DNA of 64,000 bases from Saussurea involucrata (GCA_033807775.1 CM066315.1:55892820-55956819), one strand, 5' to 3'. Positions 47,522-59,709 are shown, numbered from the stretch's first letter. Notes: generated by a model from the letters alone, not told the origin. Translations and numbers: made by a program.

Positions 47522-48002
47522 TGACGCAGTGTCGGTTTGCGGAAGGATCGACAAGCATCTAAACCCTTTTGATGATGAGATTACTAACAGTAAACTCAAG
47601 AATATTAAGAGAAAATGTATTAATTGATAGATCACTAACAAAGAAACCTAATAGTCCTATTTATAACCTAAACTAAGAAAAAGATAAATATGAAAAGTAA
47701 ATAAACAAATTAAATCTCATCCTAATCTAAATTTAAATAACTAAATGATAATAAAATATTGAAAGACTTGTAAATCAAATGGAATTGTATTGTTGGGTGG
47801 ATGCTGACGTTGCTTCAAGAAAAGACGGCGCAAGAAGGAAATTTGGAGGAAAGCAAAACAGTGAGTTACGCCACATGTTGCGTGGGTTTAAGCCGCGTGC
47901 TTACCCGCGCAACACCCTGTTTTGTTTTTATTTTTATTTTTGGTTTTCTGACTTTGGCTCTTGATTTGACTCTCAATTTTTGTTGTTAAGTCCTCTATAT
48001 CA
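47522..48002 (-). repeat. 5' LTR of Gypsy-C
   Basis: It is 481 bp, TGACGCAGTGTCGG...CTATATCA, and collinear with 36698-37192. Confidence 0.92.
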
Positions 48003-48019
48003 CTTATTGTTGTATTTCT

Positions 48020-48307
48020 CAGTTTACCAAACGCTTACCGGGTAAGTGCTTACCCGTAATAGTTCCCACTCTCACTTACCTTCGCTTAACATTTTCAGAT
48101 ATCAAAATGGACTGTTGGTAAGCGTATTTATCTGGTAAGCACTTAGCAGCAGGTAAGAGTCTTCTCCCTCGCTTACCGAGTAAAATTATCGATCTTTGAT
48201 ATGCCTCTTATTAGGTAAGATTCTTGGTCCTCGCCATGATACCCACCAAGGCAAGTGACATCGGGTAATTAAGTGCTTACCCAATAAGCATTCGGTAAAC
48301 GGTCCCT
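48020..48307. mobile_element. MITE-like foldback element
   Basis: The left arm (GTTTACCAAACGCTTACC then GGTAAGTGCTTACCCG) is the inverted complement of the right arm (cgggtaattaagtgcttacc then cggtaaacggtccc), with roughly 80% arm identity by eye. It has no coding capacity and many further GGTAAGC/GCTTACC words inside. A clean TSD was not found. A DNA-transposon MITE (hAT-like termini possible) is likely. Confidence 0.55.
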
Positions 48308-48308
48308 A

Positions 48309-48720
48309 TAAGTAAATTGGGTGAAAGCATAGCCACTTTCACTTATGTGTTTTTGGTGTACATATCAATGATCGACTACGCTTTAGAGTCTGGTGAAATT
48401 CTTTACAGTTACGTAAATATTCCAAAACCAGTTTTTGGGGTTATCTTCACCATGCTCTTTTCAATTTTCATATCTGTTGTAGGAACTCATGACATGGATA
48501 AATTGAATCAAGGTCTTACAGTCTCTATGATGGGTATTTGTTGCGGGTTTTCACATGGCAAAGGCAACATTTTGACACAAGTTCCACTGCATCTACAATC
48601 TACAATACGGTTGTTAGTAGCAATTGAGGTTATACCAATTGTTTAGTGGGCGAGACAAGGTTTGAAAGCGATGTGGATTGGACAAAAGTTGGTGCAAGTA
48701 ACATCTGGTACATATAATCC
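48309..48720 (+). pseudogene. Fragment resembling a plant Trp/Tyr-permease-type amino-acid transporter
   Basis: A hydrophobic stretch is open from about 48309 (ESIATFTYVFLVYISMIDYA, SGEILYSYVNIPKPVFGVIF, LNQGLTVSMM), then a different frame gives FESDVDWTKVGA (about 48670). The order and wording recall the plant membrane proteins annotated as tryptophan/tyrosine permease family, which carry aromatic amino acids across membranes. This rests on memory of motifs only. Loss of frame near 48540-48650 and the upstream insertions make it a broken gene or exon relic. It could instead be another multi-pass transporter. Confidence 0.35.
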
Positions 48721-49369
48721 AAGTCGATTTGAAGTTTCACTATGGACTACAATAGGTATAGATATATTTTGTAAATCAAAGAGAACTATTTGCAAATATT
48801 CGGATTTTTGGTTTTTTAGTTCCTTAGTAAATCCGAAGAGCATCCTGTACATAGCATATTCTTCCCTTTCATTGGATTATGAATTTTTTTTGGCGGTTCT
48901 TCGTTTTCTTGATCACTTTCTTTCTTGCACTTGGAAGGGAGCAACTCTAAAAAAAGAGTTGATTTTTTGTCAATTACATTGTATCACCAACGCTTGGTGT
49001 TGCAAGTGAATAAGAGAATCCATTTATGTGCATAATCTTTAGTCTTTCACTATGCCACTTGAATAATTCTTATGAATGTTATTTGTGTGGATATGAGTAC
49101 CTCAACATGTAATTTATATAAATTCAAATAATTAATTATTTGAATGACATGAAAAATAAAATGATTTGGATTATTTTTACATAGGTTGTTCTTATTCATT
49201 AACCTTAGAGATAAAAGATTATTATTTTAGTTTGTTTGAACATGTTTTTTTGATTTTTCAGTGAACACTCATATTAACTTAAGTTCTTGGTTTCCGTTGC
49301 ATTGCAGCGGGTAGATAACTAGTTTATATATAAGTATGTATGTAAGTAAATCACAAGTCGGCGAAAAGG
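48721..49369. other. Unassigned AT-rich segment right of the permease-like fragment
   Basis: No ORF of note. Acceptor-like tttttgatttttcag occurs near 49246-49260 and attgcagc near 49303, so terminal introns of the same host gene are possible. Nothing else is recognisable. Confidence 0.3.
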
Positions 49370-50427
49370 GAATGTCGATAAGATTAGATGTTTAAAGATT
49401 GAGCCGTTTATAGTTGGATAGAAATTCAAGAACCCAATTTTAGTTCAACGATTAGATTAAATATTTAATCTCTATAAAGATACTTAGAAAGTTATTGTGG
49501 TTTATGTAGGATTGGGAGCGATCAAGTGAAGTATAAGCATACGCTAGTCCAGGTAAGTTTCATGTGATTTGAAACGAGATACATACAATAGTACGATGTT
49601 CAGTATTTTCAGTATGATCAATATGTTTGATGTGAATTTGATGTATATTATGATGTGTTCATAATTGTTCAGTATTTAATTTCTTAACATGAAAGAGCAT
49701 GTTATGTGTTTATTGCTTTCAAGCATGCTAAATGTTTTCAGTTTAGTATTGAGTTATGCATGTTCAGTCGGGTACGTGTGTGTGGTCAAAGAAGGTACAA
49801 GTACCGTGAGGGTGCCTGTGTACACGATTCATCCAGATAGAAGGTACATGTACCGTGAGGGTGCCTTTGTACACAGTTCGTCCAGAAAGGCTTACTATAA
49901 CCAGTACATACTACGTTCACTGTACATGGTTGAGTTCAATGAGATAGTTGACCCACACACTACGCCAGTTCAATTGAGATCTCATATATGTTATTTTGCA
50001 TGCGTGCAAGATGTTCAAAGATTATATGCATAAAATTTCAGTGTTTCTCGATCTAAATTTAATATTACATGTTTTGAAGAAATGTTCATGCTTAAATTGC
50101 TTAGTTTGAAAACCATGAGCTTACTTAGTAATAGCTAATATAGTATATATCTCAGGGTCTGAGAAAGCAGGCACCAGTAAGGGCAAAGAGCTTGCATAAT
50201 TCCTTCGTCTGAAGCAATCCAATTATGATATATGTTATCTGGCTCTTAATATTCCTATGTAATAGACTTACTATCTGAAGTTGCAGACTATTTAAGTATT
50301 TCGGTTTATTAGTGTTTAATCAGTTGTTTAAGTATTCCACCGCGAATGGTTGTAAGATAATTATGGTTTCAGAGTTATTTTGTTTATGGTTCAGCTTAGT
50401 TACATCCTACGAAATTGGGGTGTGACA
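49370..50427 (+). repeat. LTR remnant, 3' portion
   Basis: It ends AATTGGGGTGTGACA at 50413-50427, the usual end of a Gypsy LTR read on the plus strand. It includes a short internal duplication (aaggtacaagtaccgtgag and aaggtacatgtaccgtgag, near 49790 and 49840, each around a palindromic gtac...gtac). No start or TSD was located, so it is probably truncated. Confidence 0.45.
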
Positions 50428-50669
50428 TGAACCATCCAGTTAATAATGAATATAGTTATTGTGATAGTCAGTTCATAATTTCTTTGGTTCGATAATCATA
50501 CTACCAGTACATATTACTTGATTCGACCCGTACAATTGCGATTTCTATTATGTCGTAACAACAACAACATTACAACCTACTCCTTTGGAGTGGGCCAGGT
50601 TCAATCCCGATCTTTAGCTCCAGATTATGTGTTATTTTTTTTATTTTTTTGAGTATGGGAAATGTCTTT
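50428..50669. other. Short spacer with a B-box-like motif
   Basis: It contains GGTTCAATCCCG (about 50589-50600), matching the Pol III B-box consensus, and a T-rich stretch after it. An A box was not convincing. Otherwise nothing. Confidence 0.25.
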
Positions 50670-53013
50670 TGTAACACCTATATTTTTGCCATTATGAATG
50701 TTACGTAATCTGAAACAATTCCTCTATAGATACTCCAAAATGGCGGCTAAGTTAAAACATTAAACCGTTTACATTGGAAGACTTTAAAACGATAAATATG
50801 CAACTTAAATGTAACTCGTCCCATACCGGGTTGCGTTACAAAATTTATCCATCAAAGACGTCTGCACATAACTATTGAACTTAAATGGGCTAGGCAAGTC
50901 TCTATGTGTGTCATTTTCTTTTGTCCAACCTAAAACTTTATGTCCCTAAAATGCATACTATAGTCAACTTATAAATCTCAGTGAGTTCATGGTTTGTGTG
51001 AATAAAATTATTTCACGTCATACATATCAATTTGTATATTTTGTATTAAAATAGTATGCATTTTCTGAAAAACATGCAACGCTGAAAGAAAATAGATCTC
51101 ATAAACTGTTTGGTTAGGTATGAGTAATTTTATCACTGGTATTCCCTAGGTTGTCCGACTGCACCTGTCTGGACACCCGTTACGCGGTCGTGCCACCTGT
51201 CGGTTGTCGTGTGACTTACTAATCAAATCTACGGCCATTAAAATTGGTCATAAAACGTGCGATTGAAATATCATGCTAGAGTTATTTGAAAACAAAATAA
51301 GCACATATCATTCAACTGATCATGAATAACATACATGTAAAATATATTATATTATGTATGAAAACAGAAACATCATACATACCTGCACATTACCATACAA
51401 ATCATATAGTGCTTAAAATAAATTTATACATAGGTATGCATCCCATTGTAAGTATCATGAAGACTCATCAGATTGCGTGTAGATCGGCTATTGATAGCTC
51501 TTGACCGAAAACATACACATTTCATTCCATAATATCCAATTAATGGCTTAATTTCTTCAAAATTCAATAATAGTCAACTATGGTCAAACTCAACCTGACC
51601 TAAAGTTTTACTTTAAAAGCGAGTCCATTAATGTCTCAATTATCTCAATTTGATCTTATTATTATTATACTTGTGGGTCAAACAAGGTAAAACCCTATGA
51701 ACCTCGACTAATTTTAGTAAAACTACAAATGTAAAACTCCGTGACGTCTTAGAACGTCAAATTTATTCTTTCATAGTTATAAAAATTATCCATTCTGAAA
51801 TAAAGTGCTTAAATCTCAATTTCATCAATTTATGGCATTTTAGTATAACTAAATCAGTTAATTAAATTGAATTAAATGATTTTATACAATACTCCTTAAG
51901 AATAAATAACTATATAATTTATCTCTCTAAACTAAATGTCACAAATAAATAATAAATCCAAATATGACACTTTAATCTAATTAACAAATCATCTACATAA
52001 ATTTATGACTTATTAAAATACCCATTACGTAATAAATAATTAATTAATTAAATCTTAATTATATTAATATATTAAACAAAATAGAAAATAACTTAATTAT
52101 ATATTTTCTTAATATTATATAGAGCTCTAAATATTTCAAACTCTAATACTAAATCTTCAAATAAATAATTAAATAAAACCTGATAAAATAAATTTCATCT
52201 CAAAGAATTTTAAAACCCAAGTAGATAATTACTTTTTATTGGACCCCTTTTGTTAACATAATTACTTTTTATTGGACTCCTTTTAGTTTTGTTCATTTGC
52301 TAATGTCCCAAAATTAAGTTAAAAGCCTAATTAGAATCAAGTCTAGAATGGCCCAACAAAAAAGAAAAGGCCCGATTGAAAATTTCTAGCCCGAAACATC
52401 TAGGCCTAGGTCTCACCGGCCTATCGTTGGCCACGAACGCGGAATGCCTAACAACGGCCAGACGAAAAATGGCCGACTGGCATCGTTTCTTCGTCTTTTA
52501 TTTCTTTTTGCTAAAACTCTAGAAAATAATTTTCCTCAACCATATGCACAAAAATCAACGAAAACCATCAAATATTGAGTCACATTTGCTCATTTAAAGC
52601 TTGGGTTAAAACCCCATTCGAAAATCAATAAAATGCAAAATCAGACCTTCAAAGCTAAGCATATAAAGATCTCGAAATTTGGTTGAGTATTTTACCTATA
52701 ATCGTTGATAAACCGATATAGTTGATGCCAAAAACCTCTAATTTCTCCTTCTAAACTCAACCAAAATCTTGATTATGTTGATGCCAAAAACCTTTCTAAC
52801 CGGTTATCTTCGTTTATATGTTTTATTTTGTCTTACTAGCTGAAAATTTGACCAATAGAGGTAGAATCCCATTATTTTCGAATCTGAAATTTTCAGATAT
52901 GATATATTACAAAAGAGGTCCCTCGGGTATGAGGAATATGATGTTTGACACTACTCTGAACTATCAATTAATGGCGCTTAACTCATGGCTTCAAAGGTTT
53001 GGCCAAACTTACA
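50670..53013 (-). mobile_element. Solo LTR-2 (probable, Gypsy type)
   Basis: Termini are TGTAACACCTATA and CCAAACTTACA, i.e. TGTAA/TTACA as in the other Gypsy LTRs here. CTTT precedes and follows it (50666-50669 and 53014-53017; a fifth T can be shared). Inside are the usual LTR-style blocks and an AT-rich half (51800-52250), with no retroelement protein. ORFs of 60-77 residues inside are not supported as genes. Confidence 0.6.
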
Positions 53014-54278
53014 CTTTTCACCCTTGTCTTGACTTTTTCTTTCACTTTTAGTTAGATGGATCATAAACTCATGTATTCACTTCTCACTTTTGTTAAGTGT
53101 AACACCCTGAAATTTCCACGTAAGTAAAGACATCTTCACGTCTTCCTATTTTGTGAAATCTCGTGACTTTAATCTCGTCGTATAGCACCATAAATTCACC
53201 TTAGCAAACAAACCTTGTGGGTATTCATACGTACGTACTTGTGGTTAGAAACGTTAGCCATGCATGGGTTATAGAAGAGGCTTGATCGCATCTCAATCAT
53301 GTACGGCTCGTTTGGGTCGAATGGGGATTTCATTTTCTTGAAAACAAGCTTCGAACAACTGTCGTTGGGTCGTCGGCGACTATGCCCGGCGAGTATGCCA
53401 GGGCATAGTCGCAAGGGTCATAGTCGCGGGGAAGTGTCGAAATCGGACAGAAGGTGGGTCGAGCGGGGCGACAATGGCCGACGACATTGCCCAGGGCATT
53501 GTTGCTGGGGCAAAGTTGCGCAAGGGGAGCGGGCAACAGCTTTTTGGGTCGAATTTTTATAAGGGTTTGGCTACTTTTCTCATTCTTTCAGCAGATCGAT
53601 CTCTCTCACTTTGGGGGCGATTTCTCCTCTCTTTTCTCTTTTCTCCCTCCTCGTTTAATATATTTAGGGTTTCTTGCAAACACTCCACTTCCTAGGGCAT
53701 AGTTAATGCAAAGAGAAGAGCCTAGGTGTGTAAAAGCCTCAAGTCCTACGTGCTTTTACGTTCTTGGATGTTGGCACTTGATGGGTGTGTGTTTTAAGTA
53801 GCCACACTCGGCATCCTATGTATGTTCCATTATGTATTTGGCTTTACTAACACGTCAAGTGGCTTACTATCGTGTTCCGTCACTCCTGTCCCGTTAACCC
53901 AAGAGGTATTTGTATAATCGAGATGTACGTTTATAATTATGGTATTCTATTAATTGCCGTTTTACATCAAAGATTTCTAATTATTCAATTATAACATTTC
54001 TTCTTTTAATGACATGTATAATAGGTCATTCTAGCGGTGGGACTCATCGGGTATGAGCAGAGAGTTTTGAAGGGACATTAGCATTTTTGGATGGACATAG
54101 AGGCAGACATTTTGTGTATAGATTGGTATACTTTTGAGAACGAGATAGCAACACCCGTTTATAATCTGAACTTTGATAGTCTAGATTAATAGGTTGTTGA
54201 GTTTATTTCGTTCGGTTATTTGTAATGTAAACGCCATACTATTATTTTCCCTTTTATAGGGTGACAAATGTAACAACC

Positions 54279-55891
54279 CAAAAGGTCAACATGCAAACGG
54301 AATAAAATTTAATCCCAAATTGGGTCCTAGATACAAGCAAAGATTCCAATATCTAAATATTACAGGATCCATATAACAAAACTGGAAGCGGAAACATCCT
54401 TCCACAGCCGAGAACCCTTCTAACTAGCATAGTACTAATTTTTACTAAGGTGCTTGATCCGAACTTGCCTCCTGCTTAAGTATTCACAGTTTCTCCTTAC
54501 CCTTACCCGAAGCACCACTAGAATGCTTCCCTGAAAAAGGTTTAGTTTTGGAAAAGCGAGGGTTAGACCAAACGGTCTAGTGAATTCCCTCATAAAACAG
54601 TTTACAAGCATGAATAAACAATACTGTAAAGATCATGGAACTCAACATAAACTCCATACATGGGTATTTGCACAATGTTCAAGGATCGCACAATCCAGAA
54701 CCACGATCGGGGCCCAACCGCCCAAGCAGACTCCCCTCTCGCCTCATATCGGGGCCCAAGCAGACTCTCCTTTTGACCCGGGTAGGAAGGAAACGAATTT
54801 CATCCCACCGTCCATAACAAACTGGATCCTCGGATATCGAGGTACATCGATCCCACTGTGCAACCCGACACCACATAGCATATAAACAAAGCTAACCATA
54901 AATCAGTAGTACATGTAACTTCAACAGACGGTTCATATCATGCGAAATAGGCATATATATATATATATATATATAAACATACTTTCATGCGATGTATTTA
55001 TAAAAGTTTGTAAGCAATTCGTACTTGCAATAACACCTTATTCAGTAATAAACGGTAAATTCCACGAATTATCACATTTGGAAAAGAGTGCAAGGGAACT
55101 CACCAGTTCGATATGATTTTCCTAACCACGCGCCTCCCTTACGAACAACCGAGCCGAACCCAAGGCATACCATACACTTCAATCAGTAACATACCCGGAA
55201 AAGAAGACTTTCCGAAAACCCAATCCGGACAACTTCCGGACTCCGGTATCTGGAACCCTCAATCCGGACACTTCCGGACTTCGATATCCGGAATGCTCAA
55301 TCCGGACACTTCCGGAAAACACTGCTAGTCCGGATGCCACTTCCGGAGAGTGCGACTTCCGAAAACACGAACTGTAAAACCCTCAGAACTCCTAAATCGA
55401 GCCTAAAATGCGATTTAGCCCCAATGCTTAATTAAATACATGATTAGATTCATATTTCCAACTTAGAACATCCATCCATCCCCATTTTTGGCCTCTAATC
55501 GGTCCAAACCCACCAAACTTCATAAAACTCAATATACAAGATATCACAGTGAAGTTATGGTCTTCACCCATATTTGCAAGTTCTAAACATTGTAGAAATC
55601 GAATACAAGGAGGGAAAGAGAGAGAATCGTGATTTACCTTCAAATGGAAACCTCTTAGACGATCCTTCTCGATTTCACTTCTTTCTCCTTCTTCCCATTT
55701 CTCAGCCGCAAACTCAAGAAAATGGAATCAATATGGTAACCTAGGGATTTGTTCCCTTTTTATACTTTCTAGAAATTGCACTTTGGCCCTTCCTCCACTT
55801 TTGCCCTTTTTACACTTGACCACCCAATTTATTAATTATCACACTTAACCACCCAATTTACTAATCATCACACTTAGAACACGGTTGTTAC
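54279..55891 (-). mobile_element. Solo LTR-4 nested in solo LTR-3
   Basis: Termini are TGTAACAACCC and GGTTGTTACA, with a gggttagacc...ggtctagtg block (about 54560) shared with solo LTR-1, implying minus coding direction. The flanking five bases do not match as a TSD, so one end may be altered. Confidence 0.65.
55225..55360. repeat. TCCGGA-type palindrome repeat in solo LTR-4
   Basis: Repeats of aatccggacacttccggac, each with a CCGGA...TCCGG arrangement, five or more imperfect copies. Confidence 0.8.
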
Positions 55892-55968
55892 ACTTGTCTA
55901 TGTCAGTTTAGTTATTCCGCGGTTATTCAGGTTTAAATTCACTCCCATTTTTAGGGTGTTATATTAAG

Positions 55969-56934
55969 TGACATGATTGACCCCCTTTTCACGTTTTTCT
56001 TCACAATTTTGATCCAACAATTTAAAACACGTTTTATTTTATTCCTCCGTTTTTTTCTTTTAATTTTTATTTATTTACCCTATTTTGGGGTGTCACATCT
56101 TTTAACCTACTTTGTTCTTGCTAGAACCAGCCACTGTATTTTTTGGGATACAACTTGGTCTAGATTTGCTCTAAATTCTAGGAACATATATAAGCCATTT
56201 ATTCTTTTCATCGTAACCCTTTGACACCCTTTTTCTAAATATTCAAATACATCCAAAAAGAAGACATTGTCTCTAATAAGTTTGGGGAGGGAAATCCATG
56301 AAGAAAATTGCAAAAAAGAAAAAAAAAGTAAGCATAGTTCCAAAAATTCCTTGAGATGGATTTGTCAACGAAACAAAAGTTGCCAACATGGGTAGCAAAA
56401 TGCTCAAAAAGAAAACAAAATTCATTGCCGAAACATTGATGAGAAAAAATGCATGGTGAGAATAGATGCGCCAAATGATAATTAGTGTTGGAAAACTCCT
56501 ATTCATGCGTGAATAGGTTAGTGTTTGGCCTAATAAAGAGAAATGGGGGGGCATATGGTTCATACAAGTGGTTAACATAATATGTTTTTACTTATGATTT
56601 ATGAAAGGTTATGGATAACATGATGGATAAAACAACTTTGCTAATACATAAAACTTGCATTTTTCTTTAAATTGAGTCATTTTTAGTTGTAGTTTGGTTG
56701 CTTGGGGACAAAAAAGATTATTTTAGTTTAGGGGTTACCACTATTATTTTTTTTGGATGATATTGGAAAAACATGTATACTTGCATGCACACCTTCCAGC
56801 TACTATAACATTTTGGAGTTAAATTTTCTACCCGACCAAAATGTCATTGGGACTTATTTGATCTTCCAAGTGTGTATCATGAAAATAATGATATTATTGC
56901 TTTAAATCCATATGTATGAGGGTTGGTTGTTTGA
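55969..56934. other. Unassigned segment with an LTR-like end
   Basis: A Gypsy-like LTR end (TTTTGGGGTGTCACA) occurs at about 56083-56097, but no start was found, so it is at most a fragment. The remainder has only AT-rich ORFs in poly-A/poly-T contexts. I see no gene. Confidence 0.3.
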
Positions 56935-57155
56935 TCAAGAGGGAAATTTTGATGTTATCATCTTGAAATCACCGGTTTGAATCAAGTGAGGAGTTTTGAC
57001 ATTCCCATATTGAAACATTTGATTATGTCAATCGAGGAGTTTTGATGTTCTCGCTTTGAAGTCATTGGGTTTGGTCAAGTGAGGAGTTTTGATGTTCTCA
57101 CTTGGACCATTGGTTTGAATCAAGTGAGAAGTTTTGATATTCTCATCTTGAAACC
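56935..57155. repeat. 46-bp degenerate tandem repeat, five units
   Basis: Units start TCAAG(T)GAGGAGTTTTGATG at 56935, 56982, 57028, 57075 and 57120 (spacing 45-47 bp) and continue with TTCTCATCTTGAA-like text. Confidence 0.8.
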
Positions 57156-57329
57156 TTGGAGAGTAAGCACTTAGGTCATTTGATGACCTCAAGGTGAAAC
57201 TCGACAACGTTGATACATGTAGGGTTGGCAATGGTGTATTTTGGAATGATGTCGTTTTAAATTGTAAACATTCTTTCAATTGATAAAATTGTCATTTTAA
57301 ACACTCGTCCAGTTTACCGTTTCCTTGTT
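57156..57329. other. Short unassigned spacer
   Basis: Nothing recognisable. Confidence 0.3.
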
Positions 57330-57691
57330 GGCATTATAAAATATTTGAACTCGCTAGACTTTAATCCTATCACTTTTTCTTGTCGGCATGCGCATTAGGT
57401 CATTATGGGGGCAGTACTTGAGAAAAACTGAGTGTTAGTTAGAGGGTCGTGAAGGACTTAGCCATTTGGAAGGTTTTTCGTATTGCTTGGAGATAACGAC
57501 TTTATTGGTTTTAGTAACAAGTGTCATTTATCCTATACCATGTGAAAATGTTTGGTTGTAATTTATTGATGTTAATCCTTAATTTTTGGTTTTAGGTAAT
57601 CAGGTGTCGACCTTTAGAAATAAATTATTTCTTTATTTAATATGTTATAAAAGTTTTATTTTAGCCGTTTTCCTCATTTTTGGGGTGTTAT
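57330..57691 (+). repeat. LTR remnant, 3' portion, related to solo LTR-3
   Basis: It ends CATTTTTGGGGTGTTATA like solo LTR-3 and shares the preceding ttaggtcatt...gggagt-style block (solo LTR-3 at about 54020). The 5' part was not found. Confidence 0.45.
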
Positions 57692-58309
57692 AAGTTAGAG
57701 GTGTCAAATTTATATCAAAACAAACCAACCAATTCTCGTACTAACCGGACCAATTTAGTTGGTGGCAATCTAATTGGTTTATAGTACCGTACCAACTATT
57801 TAAACTTGGTTGATACGTGGTATTAGAAGTTGTGTATCACGGTAATACAATATCGTATCAACTTATTTTCTAATTATTTATTAACTAAAATTTGATCAAT
57901 TATACAACATATTTGATTTTTAAATTATCTTATTTTCACTTTTGCTATATTATAACACGGGTGGATTATGGAACTTGACTTAATTCAGTCACTAAACACT
58001 AACAATCTTACTAACTCATCCACACCTCCACGGTCCATCATTGCTCCTCAATGGTCGTTTGTATTAAACTATTAGTTAATGCTTGCATGCATAAAGGTTT
58101 TTTGAATTATTGTATAGGTAGGGAAAAATGGTACAATAGATTTCAACATGTTATTTGAATTATTGAAGTCTTAGTGCATCTAGATCTAAATGATTAAGAT
58201 GTCAATATAAGTAAATTTGTAACTTCAACATTTGCGATGTTGGTACAAAATCGTACCAACTAAAAGAAAGTTGGTACCAACTATATTTTGTTGGTATACG
58301 GTAGGGTTG
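57692..58309. other. AT-rich segment with accaact/agttggt words
   Basis: Short inverted words (accaacta, ttggtacc, gtaccaac) recur near 57735-57860 and 58245-58300, suggestive of a decayed foldback element. No gene was found. Confidence 0.3.
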
Positions 58310-58740
58310 TCATCGGTTGACATCCAATAGATGTGAGGGGAACCGCACGGATCTAATCATCATTTGGATGTTGGATTTTTCCAACCGAACGGATCCGATT
58401 ATCCATTGGATGTTGAATTTTTTCAATTCAATGGATGATTGGATCAGTTCGGTTTCATCAATTGGATATTCTCATTGGATATCCATTGGATCATATTAGA
58501 TTCATCCAATATTAATTGGATCGGGTTGGATTGGTTCCATCTGACATCCAGTTGGTAATCGGATCGGATCCATCCAATGTTTTAAAAATAAAACCTTTTT
58601 ATTTTTTGAAACTTTGAATTATAATGTATTGGATGGTAATCGGAGGTGTGGATGGATGATAACCGAATGGATGGTTGGATGATAACTGAATGACTGGTTG
58701 AATGATAATTGGATGGATGGTTGGGTGGTAACTCGGTTCG
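58310..58740. repeat. ATCCATTGGAT-type degenerate palindromic repeat
   Basis: Words such as atccattggat, ttggatgttgga and ggatggttggatgataac recur through about 430 bp. The near-palindrome ATCCAATGGAT means either strand gives the same pattern. It lies just left of the Athila LTR. Confidence 0.7.
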
Positions 58741-59454
58741 GTTCTAAACTGTTGATACGCATTGAAAATTTTATGCGTATGTGTTTATTTTCACTTATTT
58801 AGAATAGTATTATTTTTACTTTTATTCCAATATTAAGTCTTTTTCTATCTTATTTTCCATCTTTTTGTCATGAAGCTAAAAGTTGTGAAGTTACCTGTTT
58901 TATTCTATTAAGTAGGCTAATATATTTATTAGACAGCAGTAACATCATTCCCACAACATTGATCTGACAGGGGCCCACTAAGACCTTTTTGGGGGGTTTA
59001 ATTTATTAATCCACGAATCTGTTAGGAGTCAGCATTTTTGGAGCTGGGAAGTCAGAAGAATCTAGAAAACATTTTTGGAGGAAAAGGTAGTTTTTCCTAT
59101 TCATGTACTTGTCACTATTTATAAAGCTACAAACAATATTCATCTTTTGTACCTTTTGGACCAAAAGGGATGTATGTTACTTGTCAACTAGTTTGTAATC
59201 TTTACTCTTTTGCCATTTGGTTCTACTATAAATAGAAGTTGTAAGTTAGTTGTTTGGGAGATCTAAGTTGGTGTGACAAACCAATCTTTAGAATTCTCTC
59301 TCAAGAATCTCAAGTTTTAATATATCGCAATTTTAGTATTTATTGTTGTTTATAATTCCTTGCATTTACTTTACGTTATTTAATTCATGTCATTTACATT
59401 CAGTCCTTTAATTTATGTATTTCAATTCCGTCATTTATATTTATTGTAATTTAC

Positions 59455-59696
59455 TGTGGATTTCAGATTAGTACAATATGAATAAGAATCAATCAATAAT
59501 GATAAACAGTTAGATCAAGAAGTTGTCATCCATATCATTGACATTCAAAGTTCAATACGTTCAGAGAGGTTTTACAATATGAGTGATTATGAACGATTAA
59601 CCTAAAACTAGGTTTAAGGAAAACTATTTATACCCCATTTAAGGTATTTACAAAATACACCCTGAACTTCCATTCAACTAACATTTGGCCCTAACA
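59455..59696 (-). repeat. 3' LTR of LARD-E (LARD-B type)
   Basis: In coding orientation it starts TGTTAGGGCCAAATG and shares blocks with LARD-B LTRs: TGAATGGAAGTTCA, GGTATAAATAG, AGGTTAATCGT, ATATGGATGAC and ATCCACA at the end. Confidence 0.85.
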
Positions 59697-59709
59697 ATCT
59701 CCCCCTTTG
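59697..59709 (-). other. PPT of LARD-E, also coding
   Basis: Minus-strand CAAAGGGGGAGAT, identical to the LARD-B PPT and read as K-G-G-D by the ORF. Confidence 0.85.

Larger units (their letters stand above)
36698..48002 (-). mobile_element. Gypsy-C: Ty3/Gypsy element (chromovirus-like, possible CRM relative), split by two later insertions
   Basis: Minus-strand element with LTRs at 36698-37192 and 47522-48002, PBS at 47508-47519, gag, pol and PPT at 37193-37206. A perfect CTTAT duplication flanks it (36693-36697 and 48003-48007). Copia-D (39116-43428) sits within RT/RNase H and a solo LTR (44292-45935) within the protease region; each has its own TSD, and the coding sequence resumes correctly after each. 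LTR termini are TGA...TCA. Confidence 0.93.
53098..55963 (+). mobile_element. Solo LTR-3 (Gypsy type) with solo LTR-4 nested inside
   Basis: It starts TGTAACACCCTGAAATTTCC and ends TTTAGGGTGTTATA, with the perfect duplication TTAAG on both sides (53093-53097 and 55964-55968). Without the nested LTR it is about 1.25 kb. The 53299-53702 ORFs fall in its GC-rich transcribed part and are not genes. Confidence 0.82.

Noticed and set aside
47021..47524. 167-residue plus-strand ORF
   Set aside because: It is antisense to the clearly recognisable Gypsy-C gag.
50570..50650. SINE or tRNA gene
   Set aside because: Only a B-box-like GGTTCAATCCCG was found. There is no convincing A box, cloverleaf or flanking TSD.
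53299..53702. Overlapping 70-87-residue ORFs
   Set aside because: They lie inside solo LTR-3 and have no recognisable domain; LTR leader sequence explains them.
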